This document shows positions 8,620-16,906 of a stretch of DNA of 64,000 bases, in pieces. This DNA is from Polyangium sp. 6x1 (GTDB lineage: Bacteria; Myxococcota_A; Polyangia; Polyangiales; Polyangiaceae). Location: positions 310,001-374,000 of the forward strand of contig NZ_JARZHH010000002.1 in the NCBI RefSeq assembly GCF_029946515.1, read 5' to 3'. The notes beneath the pieces are model-generated. The model did no database searches. It was given only the letters and a program-made list of their open reading frames with translations, and had not been told where the DNA came from. The position numbers were made by a program, and so were the translations under genes. Every line of letters begins with the position of its first letter. The stretch's first letter is position 1.

Positions 8620-9834
8620 TCAGGGGTTCGTCGCTCGCCGGAGCCCGTCGACGAGCCGATCGATGTCCCGCTCGGCCACGGAGCAGAGGCCGACCCGGAG
8701 CGCGCCCTGGACCGGGACCACGAAGATGCCCTCCGCGCGCAGACGCGCCGCGGCACCCGGAGCGTCCTCGCAAAACACGGTCGTGAAGAACCCGCCGTCG
8801 TAGCGGGGATAGCCGAGGCCCGCGGCGGTCGCGAGCGTGTTCCAGCGCGCGACGCGGCGGTCGAGCAGGTCCTTGTAGGCCGCGCGCTCCTGATCGACGC
8901 GCGCGCGGAGATCGGGATCGGCGAGGACCCGGCCGATGGCGTTCATGCCGGTGGCGTTGCAGTTCGACCACGTGCCGCGGCTCGCGTACGTGAGCGCATT
9001 CTGGACGCGCGCGCGCTCGCCGCCGTCGGGGCAGAGCGCGACGAGCGCGCCGACGCGCAGGCCGTACTGCGTGAACGACTTCGACGCGGACCAGGCGAAG
9101 AGGACCATGGCCTTGTCCGCGAGGCGCAGCGCCGGCGCGAACGTCTCGGTGAGGTTCTGCTTCGCGTACCGTCCGTAGGCGACGTCGAGCAGCACGGTGA
9201 TGGGCCCGCGCCCGGCGGCACGACTGACGACGTCGACGATGCCGTTCCAGTCTTTTTCGTCGAGCGAATACCCCGTCGGGTTGTGGCAAGGCGTGTTCAG
9301 GAAGACGAGCGCGCGGCCCTGCGCGTCGAGGACGCCGGCGAGCTTGCGCTCGAAGTCGGCGACGTCGAGGCGGCCCTTGTCGTCGAACATGCGGAACGTG
9401 GCGAGGGTGCGATCCGCCTCGTCCGCGAGGGTCTTGTACGGGCTCCAGTAAAAGCCCGTCGTGAGCAGCATTTGCTGCGGTTCGAGGAAGGTCGTGATCG
9501 CGTGGCGCAGCGCGCCGGAGCCGCCGGGCGTGGCGACGGCGGTCGCCTGGGAGGCCTCGGGACGGCCGGCGAAGAGGTCGTCGATCACGCCCTGCAAGAA
9601 GGCCGGCGGTCCGGCGATCGGGGCGTACGCGGCGCCGACCTCGGGCGGGACCTGGCGCAGCGCCTCGACGACGGCGCTGATCACCGCGAGCTTGCCGTCG
9701 TCGTCGAGCAGCGCGCCGACGGTCGCGTTGATGACCGGCTCACCGGACTTCTTTCTCGCCTGCGCTTCCGCGTTCAGCGCGAAGATGGGATCGTCCGCGG
9801 GGCGCGCGGTTCGCGAGGGAATCAAGAACTCCAT
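8620..9834 (-). CDS. Class I PLP-dependent aminotransferase (aromatic amino acid type)
   Basis: The 404-residue product is a fold-type I aminotransferase. Visible features are ATPGGSGAL for cofactor phosphate contact, NTPCHNPTG with the Asn/Pro substrate loop, DVAYGRY with the PLP-ring Asp and Tyr, and SASKSFTQYGLRVG with the Schiff-base Lys. The SKSFTQYGLRVG stretch is like aspartate/aromatic aminotransferases (AspC/TyrB group), so transamination of Asp or aromatic amino acids with 2-oxoglutarate is the likely reaction. I chose ATG 9834 (MEFLIPSRT); upstream in-frame codons add low-complexity sequence. It is divergent from the secreted subtilase at 9966. Confidence 0.82.
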   Translation of the reverse strand: MEFLIPSRTARPADDPIFALNAEAQARKKSGEPVINATVGALLDDDGKLAVISAVVEALRQVPPEVGAAYAPIAGPPAFLQGVIDDLFAGRPEASQATAVATPGGSGALRHAITTFLEPQQMLLTTGFYWSPYKTLADEADRTLATFRMFDDKGRLDVADFERKLAGVLDAQGRALVFLNTPCHNPTGYSLDEKDWNGIVDVVSRAAGRGPITVLLDVAYGRYAKQNLTETFAPALRLADKAMVLFAWSASKSFTQYGLRVGALVALCPDGGERARVQNALTYASRGTWSNCNATGMNAIGRVLADPDLRARVDQERAAYKDLLDRRVARWNTLATAAGLGYPRYDGGFFTTVFCEDAPGAAARLRAEGIFVVPVQGALRVGLCSVAERDIDRLVDGLRRATNP

Positions 9835-9965
9835 GGAAGCGGCCGCTACCACGACTGAGGGAGCGCTGCCAAGCCGCGACATGCGCCGCGATGCGTCCAA
9901 GGTCGTCCCGCTCGCCGGCTCGATGCGCGCGGGACCCGGCTTCTGCGCTGCGCTAAGATAGCGAC

Positions 9966-11813
9966 ATGCGAACGCCTGCCGCTCTCCCGACCGCGCTCGT
10001 CGCGACGCTCGTCGCATCCGCGCTCGTCGTCACCGCAAGCGCCGCGAGCGCCCAGCGACCCGAGCGCTCGCTCGTGGATCCCTCGCGCGCGGGCGGCGTG
10101 CCTTCCACGTACGCCGACGCGCTCGGCCCGCTCTACGAGCCCGTGGCCATCGCGACGGAAGGGTTCCTGTCGACGCCGGCCGATCTCGGCGAGACGAGCT
10201 GGGACGTGCCGGGGCAGATCGTGGTGGACGCTCGCGACGACCTCGACGCGCCCGATCTGCTCTCGCTCGCCACGGACTTCGGGCTCTCGTTCACGCCGAC
10301 GCGGCTCGAGCCGACGACGAAGATCCAGATCGCCACGGTGCCCATGGGCGACATGGCGAGCGTGCTCGGCCGGCTCTCGCGTGATCCACGCGTCGAGTTC
10401 GCCGAGCCGCTCGCGCGCGTGCGTGCGTCGTTCGTCCCGAACGACCCGCTCGCCGGCGAGCAGTGGCACATGGAGCGCATCGGCGCTCCGCGGGCGTGGG
10501 ATTTTTCGGTCGGCCGCGGCGTGACCGTCGCCGTCGTCGATACGGGCATCGCCTGCGAAGATCACGGTCCGTTCATGAAGGGCACCGACCTCGCCGCGAC
10601 CGAGTGCGTCGCGGGCTGGAACTTCGTGACCGGCGACGAGCATGCGAACGACGATCAGGGCCACGGCACGCACGTGGCCGGCACGATCGCGCAGTCGACG
10701 AACAACGGGATCGGCGCGTCGGGCGTGGCGTTCGGCGCGCGCCTCATGCCCGTGAAGGTGCTGAACGAGAGCGGCTGGGGCACGACGGCGGACGTGGCCG
10801 ACGGCATCCGCTGGGCGGCCGATCATGGCGCGCACGTGATCAACCTGAGCCTCGGCGGCCCGCGCAATTCGAAGGTGCTCCAGAAGGCGATCGACCACGC
10901 GACGAGCATGGGCGCCGTGGTCGTCGCGGCCGCGGGCAACACCGGCGGCAGCGTGCAGTTTCCCGGCGCATCCGACGGCGTCATCGGCGTGAGCGCGACC
11001 GATCCGGGCGACAAACTCGCGTCGTTCTCGTCGCGCGGCGAAGGCGTGGACCTCGCCGCGCCCGGCGTGAAGGTCGTGCAGCAGACGGTGTGCAACAAGG
11101 GCCGCAACAAGTGCGAGCAGTTCCCCGGCTGGAACGGCACGTCGATGGCCTCGCCGCACGTCGCCGGCGCGGCCGCGCTCGTGATGGGCCTCGGCGTGAC
11201 CGATCCGGCCGCGGTCGAGGACGCGCTGCGGAAGAGCGCGCGCGTGGTCGACAGCTCCGACGGCGGAAAGCGCCTCTACGGCGCGGGCGTGCTCGACGCG
11301 GCCGAGGCGGCCGTGGCCGTGACGAAGCAGCACGCGTTCACGCGCCTCGTCGCGCTCGTTCTGATGACGGCCTTCGTCGCGCGCGCGGCGCGCAAGAAGA
11401 ACAAGGACGCGAAGAGCCCGCTGCGCCTCGACTTCCTCCTGCCGGCGCTCGCCGCGGGCCCGGGGCTCTTCTTCTTCGCGCCGTGGCTCCTGCCGCGCGC
11501 GGATTTCTGGGTCGACGTCGCCGCGCGCCCGATCGCGGACCTCGACCTGCTCGTGGGCGTCTCGCTCCATCGCTTCTTGCCGCTCGCGAACGCGTTCGTG
11601 CCGTTCGCGCTCACCGCGGTGGGCTTCGGCATGAAGCGGCTGCGCCCGGCGATCGCGGGGATCTCCGTGGGCACGGGGGCGTATCTGCTCTCGCTCGTCG
11701 CGCTCGGTGACGCGGGCGGGCCCTTCGGCCGCGTGGCGCTCGTCGCGTGGTGCGTCCTGAACGCGGCGATCTGCGCCTGGATCGCGCGTACGAACCTCGC
11801 CGAAACGCGCTAG
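9966..11813 (+). CDS. Secreted S8 subtilase with C-terminal membrane segments
   Basis: A 615-residue exported peptidase. A signal peptide (residues 1–30, cleaved near ASAQ) is followed by a ~130-residue propeptide of the inhibitor I9 type. The catalytic domain has Asp in VVDTGIA, His in GHGTHVAGT, Asn in AAAGNTGG and Ser in NGTSMASPHVAG. After the catalytic core, residues ~460–615 contain about four hydrophobic helices (for example LVALVLMTAFVA and LLPALAAGPGLFFF), so the protease is probably anchored in the inner membrane facing outward. A membrane tail is uncommon for secreted subtilases. It is followed 44 bp later by a small lipoprotein gene and then a PDZ protein, likely one operon. Confidence 0.88.
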   Translation: MRTPAALPTALVATLVASALVVTASAASAQRPERSLVDPSRAGGVPSTYADALGPLYEPVAIATEGFLSTPADLGETSWDVPGQIVVDARDDLDAPDLLSLATDFGLSFTPTRLEPTTKIQIATVPMGDMASVLGRLSRDPRVEFAEPLARVRASFVPNDPLAGEQWHMERIGAPRAWDFSVGRGVTVAVVDTGIACEDHGPFMKGTDLAATECVAGWNFVTGDEHANDDQGHGTHVAGTIAQSTNNGIGASGVAFGARLMPVKVLNESGWGTTADVADGIRWAADHGAHVINLSLGGPRNSKVLQKAIDHATSMGAVVVAAAGNTGGSVQFPGASDGVIGVSATDPGDKLASFSSRGEGVDLAAPGVKVVQQTVCNKGRNKCEQFPGWNGTSMASPHVAGAAALVMGLGVTDPAAVEDALRKSARVVDSSDGGKRLYGAGVLDAAEAAVAVTKQHAFTRLVALVLMTAFVARAARKKNKDAKSPLRLDFLLPALAAGPGLFFFAPWLLPRADFWVDVAARPIADLDLLVGVSLHRFLPLANAFVPFALTAVGFGMKRLRPAIAGISVGTGAYLLSLVALGDAGGPFGRVALVAWCVLNAAICAWIARTNLAETR

Positions 11814-11857
11814 CGTCCCTGCCGGCCGAGCTCCCTCGGCTCGGTTATAGTCCGCGC

Positions 11858-12055
11858 ATGCGTTCGCGTTCCCTCCTCGCCCTGCTCGTCCTTTCGCTCT
11901 TCGGCTGCGGCGGCTCCTCCAGTGAGACGCCGTGGCCCGCGGAGCCCGAGGGACCCGCGCTCGGCCCCGCCGGCGAGACGTCGCCCGGCGAGCTCGACGA
12001 TATCCGCAGCGCCGCGCCCGACGCCGGCGGCGGGGGGACGGGCGTCGAGCCGTGA
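11858..12055 (+). CDS. Small lipoprotein
   Basis: A 65-residue predicted lipoprotein. Signal peptide MRSRSLLALLVLSLFGC has a clear lipobox (LFGC), and the mature part is low-complexity, rich in Gly, Pro and Glu, with no recognised domain. Its TGA stop overlaps the GTG start of the next gene (GTGA), so the two are translationally coupled. Function unknown. Confidence 0.65.
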   Translation: MRSRSLLALLVLSLFGCGGSSSETPWPAEPEGPALGPAGETSPGELDDIRSAAPDAGGGGTGVEP

Positions 12056-13371
12056 CTGCGCCCCGGCGCGCCTGGTCGTTCGCGCTCGCGACGTTCGTCG
12101 CGATGCTGCTCGTGCCGCTGCTCGTGTGGCTCGTGCTGCCGAGCCCCGGCGCGCCGCCTGCGCGCCCGCCGCGCCCGCGTACGACCACCGCGGCCCTCGC
12201 GCCGCCCGTGGAGACGACGCCGGCGAGCACGACGGACGCGCCGCGCGCGCCGTCGAAGCCTGCGATCGCCAAGGAAGACGAGCCGCCGGACGACGACGTG
12301 ACCGGGACCGTGCTCGACGCGGAAGGACAGCCCGTCTCGCGCGCGGCCGTCGGCTGCGACGATCGAAGCGCGCAGCTCACGACGACGACCGACATGGAAG
12401 GTCATTTCCGGCTGCCCGCGGAGGCCGCGGGTTGCATGGTCGTCGCGCATCACTCGCAGCACCCGTCGTCCGAGCGCATCCGTGTCGAGGCGGGCAAGGA
12501 CAACGTCGTGAAGCTCGGCAAGGGCGGCGCGATCGAGGGCGTGGTCGTCGACGAGCAAGGCGCGCCGGTGACCTCGTATCGCCTCACGATCGAGCTCTTC
12601 TTGCCGAACACCGAGGGCGTCGACATCGGCGTGCGAGGCCGGCCGAAGAAGGTGGACGATCCGGCGGGAGCGTTCCGTTTGGAAAAACTCCCCGCCGGGA
12701 AGTACGTGCTCGGCGCGAGCGCGGAGGGGCATCCGCCGGGCAAGAGCGAGAGCGTGGAGGTCGAGGTCGGACAAACCGTGCGCAACGTGCGGATCGCGCT
12801 GCCGCGCGCGGCGACGCTCTCGGGGACGGTGCGCGACGAGGAGACGCGCAAGCCCATCGCGGGGGCGACGGTGCGGCTCGACGGCGTGGCGGGCGGCGGA
12901 GGCTTCGACATCGCGGCGCCCGTGACGACGGACGCGGAGGGCGCGTTCTCGCTCGTGGGCGTGCCGCCGGGGCCGTTCTCCGTGCGCGTGGAGCGCGACG
13001 GCTACAAGAGCCGGATCGTGCCGGGTTTGACCACGCGCGGCGCGTCGGTCATCCGCGAGGAAATCACGCTGCGATCGCGCGGCGACGGCGGCAGTGAGAG
13101 CGAGCTCGAAGGCATCGGCGCGATCCTCGTGCCCTCGCCGAGCGGCATCGTGATCTCGTCGCTCGTCGAGAACGGGCCCGGCGCGAAGGCGGGGCTACGG
13201 CGCGGCGATCGTCTTCTCCAGATCGACGGCGTATCGGCTTTGGAGATGACGCTCCCCGACGCGATCCAGAGGCTCCGCGGGCCCGCCGGATCACGCGTCA
13301 CGGTGTCGGTCGCGCGTGAAGGTGAGGGCAACGCCGAGGTGACGGTGACGCGCGAGCGCATCGAGCGGTAG
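12052..13371 (+). CDS. Membrane-anchored protein with carboxypeptidase-regulatory-like repeats and a PDZ domain
   Basis: The GTG start overlaps the preceding stop, giving 439 residues. One N-terminal membrane helix (~10–31) is followed by a Pro/Thr-rich linker. Three beta-sandwich modules of the carboxypeptidase-regulatory-like type follow (~80–340), marked by GTVLDAEGQPV, EGVVVDEQGAPV and GTVRDEETRKPI with matching G.F.L or G.Y.L turns. The last ~90 residues form a PDZ domain (GAILVPSPSGIVI...GAKAGLRRGDRLLQIDG). The bulk should lie in the periplasm. PDZ domains bind C-termini or unfolded segments; with a membrane-bound subtilase two genes upstream, a role in substrate handling for proteolysis is possible but inferred only from context. 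Confidence 0.75.
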   Translation: MTAPRRAWSFALATFVAMLLVPLLVWLVLPSPGAPPARPPRPRTTTAALAPPVETTPASTTDAPRAPSKPAIAKEDEPPDDDVTGTVLDAEGQPVSRAAVGCDDRSAQLTTTTDMEGHFRLPAEAAGCMVVAHHSQHPSSERIRVEAGKDNVVKLGKGGAIEGVVVDEQGAPVTSYRLTIELFLPNTEGVDIGVRGRPKKVDDPAGAFRLEKLPAGKYVLGASAEGHPPGKSESVEVEVGQTVRNVRIALPRAATLSGTVRDEETRKPIAGATVRLDGVAGGGGFDIAAPVTTDAEGAFSLVGVPPGPFSVRVERDGYKSRIVPGLTTRGASVIREEITLRSRGDGGSESELEGIGAILVPSPSGIVISSLVENGPGAKAGLRRGDRLLQIDGVSALEMTLPDAIQRLRGPAGSRVTVSVAREGEGNAEVTVTRERIER

Positions 13372-13422
13372 CGATCGGCTGCTCGACCTATCCGCCTCGC
13401 GACCGTGCTACATGCTCGCCCC

Positions 13423-16119
13423 ATGGTCACCCGCAAGGCCGAGCTGCCGCCGCCGGGCGCGTCCGATGTCCTCTACATCATCGACCTCTCGGGGTACGTC
13501 TTCCGCGCCTACCACGCGATCCAGACGCCCCTGACGAGCCCCACGGGCGAGCCCACGCACGCCGTGTACGGCACCGTGAGCATGCTGTCGAAGCTCGTCG
13601 ACGAGCGCAAACCGGCGTTCCTCGCGGTCGCGATGGACTCGCCCGGGCGCACGTTCCGCGACGATCTCGACGAGCGGTACAAGGCGCATCGCCCGCCGCC
13701 GCCGCCGGACCTTCACGTGCAGATGGCGCGCTGCAAGGAGATCGTCGAGGCGTACCGCATCCCGATCTACATCGCCGAGGGCCTCGAGGCCGACGATCTG
13801 CTCGCGGTCGCGGTCGCGCGCGCGAAGGAGCGTGGCCTCCGGGTCGTGATCGTGAGCAGCGACAAGGACCTGATGCAGCTCGTCGACGCCGATCGCGTGA
13901 TGCTCTGGGACGGGCGCGACAAGGTCTACGGCCCGACCGAGGTCGAGGAGAAGTTCGGCGTGCCGCCGACGCAGCTGCGCGACCTGCTCGCGCTCGTGGG
14001 CGACACGAGCGACAACGTGCCCGGCGTGCCCGGCGTCGGCGTGAAGACGGCCGCGGACCTCTTGAAGGAGTTCGGCACGCTCGACGCGATCTACACCGGC
14101 CTCGATCGCGTCAAGCGCCAGAAGATCCGCGACAACCTGCGCGAGCACGAGGCCGACGCGCGCCTGTCGCAGAAGCTCGTCAGCTTGCACATGGAGGCGC
14201 AGGTCGACTTCGACTTCGAGGCGCTTCGTTACGGCGGCGCGGACGTCGCGCGGCTGCGGACCCTCTTCACGGAGCTCGGCTTTACGCGCTTCATCAAGGC
14301 CGTGCCTGCCGCGGCGCCCGTAGGCGGGAGCAGGCGCGCGATCGCCACGCGTGACGAGCTCGCGGCGTTCGCCGCCGAGGCGCAGAAGGCCGGCAAGCTC
14401 GCGATCGAGGTCCACGCGACCTCACGCGAGGCCATGCGCGCGCACGTCTGCGGCCTCGCGCTCGCCTACGAGCGTGGCCAGAGCGTCTACGTGCCGATCG
14501 GCCACCGCTACCTCGGCGTGCCCGCGCAGCTCGGCATGGCCGACATCGCCGCGGTGCTCGGCCCGATCCTGAGCGATCCTTCGATCGCGAAGCTCGGCCA
14601 CGACCTGAAGTTCGTCGACGTCCTTTTGCGCCGCAACGGTCTGTCGCTCCACGGCGTCACGTTCGACACGATGCTCGCGAGTTACCTGCTCGACTCGGAG
14701 GCGTCGCACGAGCTCACCGACGTGGCCGAGCGCGACGCGGGCGTGAAGATGCAGCCGTTCGAGGAGCTCGCGCCGAAGAAGCGCGGGCAGGCGCAGCGCG
14801 CGCTCGACGACGTGGAGATCGAGCTGGCGACGGGGTATGCCGCGGCCTTCCCCGAGGTGGTCCTCACGCTCACCGAGCAGCAGACGCCGCGCCTCGACGC
14901 CGCGCACCTCGGCGACCTCTTCACGAAGATCGAGCTGCCCCTCGCGTCGGTGCTCGCGCAGATGGAGTACACGGGCGTCCTCGTCGATCCGAAGGCGCTC
15001 GCGTCGCTCGGCGAGGAGATGGCGAAGGAGCTCGCGGTCCTCGAAAAACGTGCGCACGAGGCCGCCGGCAAGGAGTGGAACCTCGCGTCACCGCGGCAGC
15101 TCGAGACGATCCTCTTCGACGAGCTGAAGCTGCGCAGCCTGCGCAAGACGAAGACCGGACGCTCGACGGACGCGGACGTGCTCGAGCAGCTCTCCGAGGA
15201 TCACCCGCTGCCGGGCATCGTGCTCGAACATCGCGCGATCGCGAAGCTCAAGGGCACGTACGTCGACGCGCTGCCGAAGCTCGTGCACCCGGAGACCGGG
15301 CGCATCCACACGCGCTGGAGCCAGGCCGTCGCGGCCACGGGCCGCCTCTCGTCGCAGGATCCGAACCTGCAGAACATCCCGATCCGGACCGAGCTCGGCC
15401 GCCTCATCCGGCGCGCGTTCGTGGCGCCGCCGGGGTTCGTCGTGCTCTCCGCCGACTACTCGCAGATCGAGCTGCGCGTGCTCGCGCATCTGTCGAAGGA
15501 TCCGGTGCTCGTCGACGCCTTCCGCACGGGGCAGGACGTGCACACGCGCACGGCGATGGAGATCTTCAGCGTCGAGGCCTCGGAGGTGACGGCCGAGATG
15601 CGCCGGCGCAGCAAGACCATCAACTTCGGCGTGATCTACGGCATGGGCGAGGCCGCGCTCGCGAGGCGGCTCGACATCCCGCGCGTCGAGGCCGCGCGCT
15701 TCATCAACGCGTACTTCCAGCGCTACCGCGGCGTGCACGAGTTCATGGAGCGCACGATGACGGAGGCGAGGCACACGCAGGTCGTGCAGACGATGCTCGG
15801 TCGTCGTCGCATGGTCCCCGACGTGCACAGCTCCGATCGCGGCCGACGCGCGTACGCCGAGCGGATCGCGCAGAACACGCCGATCCAGGGTTCGAGCGCG
15901 GATCTGCTCAAGCTCGCGATGGTTCGTCTCGGCGAACCCGTCGTGCCGGGCGCGCGCATGGTGCTGACGGTGCACGACGAGCTCACGTTCGAGGTGCCCG
16001 CGGAGCGCGTGGAAGAGGCGAAGGCGAAGGTGCGCGAGGTGATGGAGTCGGTGTTCCCGCTCGACGTGCCGCTGGTCGCCGAGGCGGGCGCGGGGCCGAC
16101 CTGGGCCGACGCGCACTGA
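13423..16119 (+). CDS. polA: DNA polymerase I, proofreading site degenerate
   Basis: The 898-residue product has the full Pol I layout. The N-terminal 5' nuclease (~1–300) has the helix-hairpin-helix GVPGVGVKTA. A 3'-5' exonuclease-like domain spans ~320–500. The polymerase follows, with motif A DYSQIELR from 678, motif B RRRSKTINFGVIYG and motif C VHDE around 850–853. All four exonuclease metal ligands of E. coli Pol I seem lost: D355/E357 correspond to E329/H331, D424 to V398, D501 to F476. It should therefore do gap filling, repair and RNA-primer removal but not proofreading, as in Thermus and some Bacillus enzymes. ATG 13423 is preceded only by possible GTG codons. It stands alone and ends before a repeat facing rpsT. 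Confidence 0.93.
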   Translation: MVTRKAELPPPGASDVLYIIDLSGYVFRAYHAIQTPLTSPTGEPTHAVYGTVSMLSKLVDERKPAFLAVAMDSPGRTFRDDLDERYKAHRPPPPPDLHVQMARCKEIVEAYRIPIYIAEGLEADDLLAVAVARAKERGLRVVIVSSDKDLMQLVDADRVMLWDGRDKVYGPTEVEEKFGVPPTQLRDLLALVGDTSDNVPGVPGVGVKTAADLLKEFGTLDAIYTGLDRVKRQKIRDNLREHEADARLSQKLVSLHMEAQVDFDFEALRYGGADVARLRTLFTELGFTRFIKAVPAAAPVGGSRRAIATRDELAAFAAEAQKAGKLAIEVHATSREAMRAHVCGLALAYERGQSVYVPIGHRYLGVPAQLGMADIAAVLGPILSDPSIAKLGHDLKFVDVLLRRNGLSLHGVTFDTMLASYLLDSEASHELTDVAERDAGVKMQPFEELAPKKRGQAQRALDDVEIELATGYAAAFPEVVLTLTEQQTPRLDAAHLGDLFTKIELPLASVLAQMEYTGVLVDPKALASLGEEMAKELAVLEKRAHEAAGKEWNLASPRQLETILFDELKLRSLRKTKTGRSTDADVLEQLSEDHPLPGIVLEHRAIAKLKGTYVDALPKLVHPETGRIHTRWSQAVAATGRLSSQDPNLQNIPIRTELGRLIRRAFVAPPGFVVLSADYSQIELRVLAHLSKDPVLVDAFRTGQDVHTRTAMEIFSVEASEVTAEMRRRSKTINFGVIYGMGEAALARRLDIPRVEAARFINAYFQRYRGVHEFMERTMTEARHTQVVQTMLGRRRMVPDVHSSDRGRRAYAERIAQNTPIQGSSADLLKLAMVRLGEPVVPGARMVLTVHDELTFEVPAERVEEAKAKVREVMESVFPLDVPLVAEAGAGPTWADAH

Positions 16120-16144
16120 GCCGCATCGTCAATCGCACCCCCGA

Positions 16145-16216
16145 CCCCTCGTTTACCGCTTGGGGGCTACGCTCGGACAAGCCGAGCCGTGCCCCCAAAC
16201 CCCTCACGGAGAGGGG
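16145..16216. repeat. Dispersed hairpin repeat, copy A (also acts as terminator)
   Basis: A palindromic unit lies in the 201-bp gap between polA (+) and rpsT (−). TGGGGGC at 16161–16167 pairs with GCCCCCA at 16191–16197, and inside it GCTCGG pairs with CCGAGC (16171–16187). A second short CCCCTC/GAGGGG pairing follows at the right end. The same ~72-bp unit occurs at 30870–30944, also between convergent genes, with only a few differences. Function is inferred: transcription stop and/or REP-like element. Confidence 0.7.
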
Positions 16217-16320
16217 AGGGCATCGGTTTTTCGAGGACAAAATGCAACAAACCGCCGCACGCCTCGAAACTTCGAGGTGTGTAGCGGTCCGATGCGTGCT
16301 CGGCCGGGGCCGAGGATCAG

Positions 16321-16590
16321 CTACGCGGCCTTGCTGGCCTTGTGCAGCGCGCGGGCGAGGCGGCCCTGCAGGCGCGAGGCGCGCTTGCGGGGGATCGTGC
16401 CCTTGTGCGCCGCTCCATCGAGCGCGCCGATGGCCTCACGAACGATCTTGGTCGCGTCCGCGGGGGTGGCCGTGATGGTCGCGCGAGCCTTCTTCAGCTC
16501 GGTGCGGAGGGCGGACTTGGCGGCGCGGTTACGAGCCGTCCTCTTGATGCGCTGACGGTTGCGCTTCTCGGCAGATGCGTGATTGGCCAT
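16321..16590 (-). CDS. rpsT: 30S ribosomal protein S20
   Basis: The 89-residue product begins MANHASAEKRNRQ, the typical bS20 start, and continues with the Lys/Arg/Ala-rich three-helix pattern (RTARNRAAKSALRTELKK, then IPRKRASRLQGRLAR). Length matches the family. It binds 16S rRNA early in small-subunit assembly. It is separated by 11 bp from the small basic gene upstream on the same strand, so they probably share a transcript. Confidence 0.95.
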   Translation of the reverse strand: MANHASAEKRNRQRIKRTARNRAAKSALRTELKKARATITATPADATKIVREAIGALDGAAHKGTIPRKRASRLQGRLARALHKASKAA

Positions 16591-16601
16591 GGAGCAAATC
16601 C

Positions 16602-16787
16602 CTACTTCTTCGCGGGCGCGCTCGCCACCGCCGTGCGGGGGGCATCGGGCGCGTTCGGGTCGTAACCCTCGAGGTGGATCGGAAACTTCGGCGTGCCGTG
16701 GGCGCGGAGCTCGCGCTTGCGGGCGGTGCCTTCGCGCCGCGACTTCCGCTTGCGGATGCGGCTGCTTTGCTGCGTTGCGGAGACCAT
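16602..16787 (-). CDS. Small basic protein upstream of rpsT
   Basis: A 61-residue, strongly basic protein. Its N-terminal half is Lys/Arg-rich (RIRKRKSRREGTARKREL), its middle holds GTPKFPIHLEGYDP, and its tail is Ala/Pro-rich. I do not recognise a family. The composition and its position 11 bp before rpsT suggest nucleic-acid or ribosome association, which is inference. ATG 16787 is the only reasonable start; a C-rich stretch upstream gives no clear ribosome-binding site. The strand-specific basic pattern and short spacing argue that it is a real gene. Confidence 0.6.
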   Translation of the reverse strand: MVSATQQSSRIRKRKSRREGTARKRELRAHGTPKFPIHLEGYDPNAPDAPRTAVASAPAKK

Positions 16788-16906
16788 GGGGGGGCGGAGT
16801 CTATTCGGAGGGTCCCGCCTGTCAAGGCGAGATACACGTTATTCCGCACGATCCGTCGCGCCGGCCGAACCACGAAGCCCGGGGCCGGCCGGCGCGGTAC
16901 GGCCGT

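Noticed and set aside
6952-9858. Very long plus-strand open frame opposite the kelch and aminotransferase genes
   Set aside because: It is an Arg/Ala/Asp-rich antisense frame caused by high GC; the minus-strand genes have clear domains and motifs.
11858-13371. Starting the PDZ protein at 11932
   Set aside because: That start adds 40 Arg-rich residues that are an out-of-frame reading of the small lipoprotein gene; GTG 12052 overlaps its stop in the usual way.
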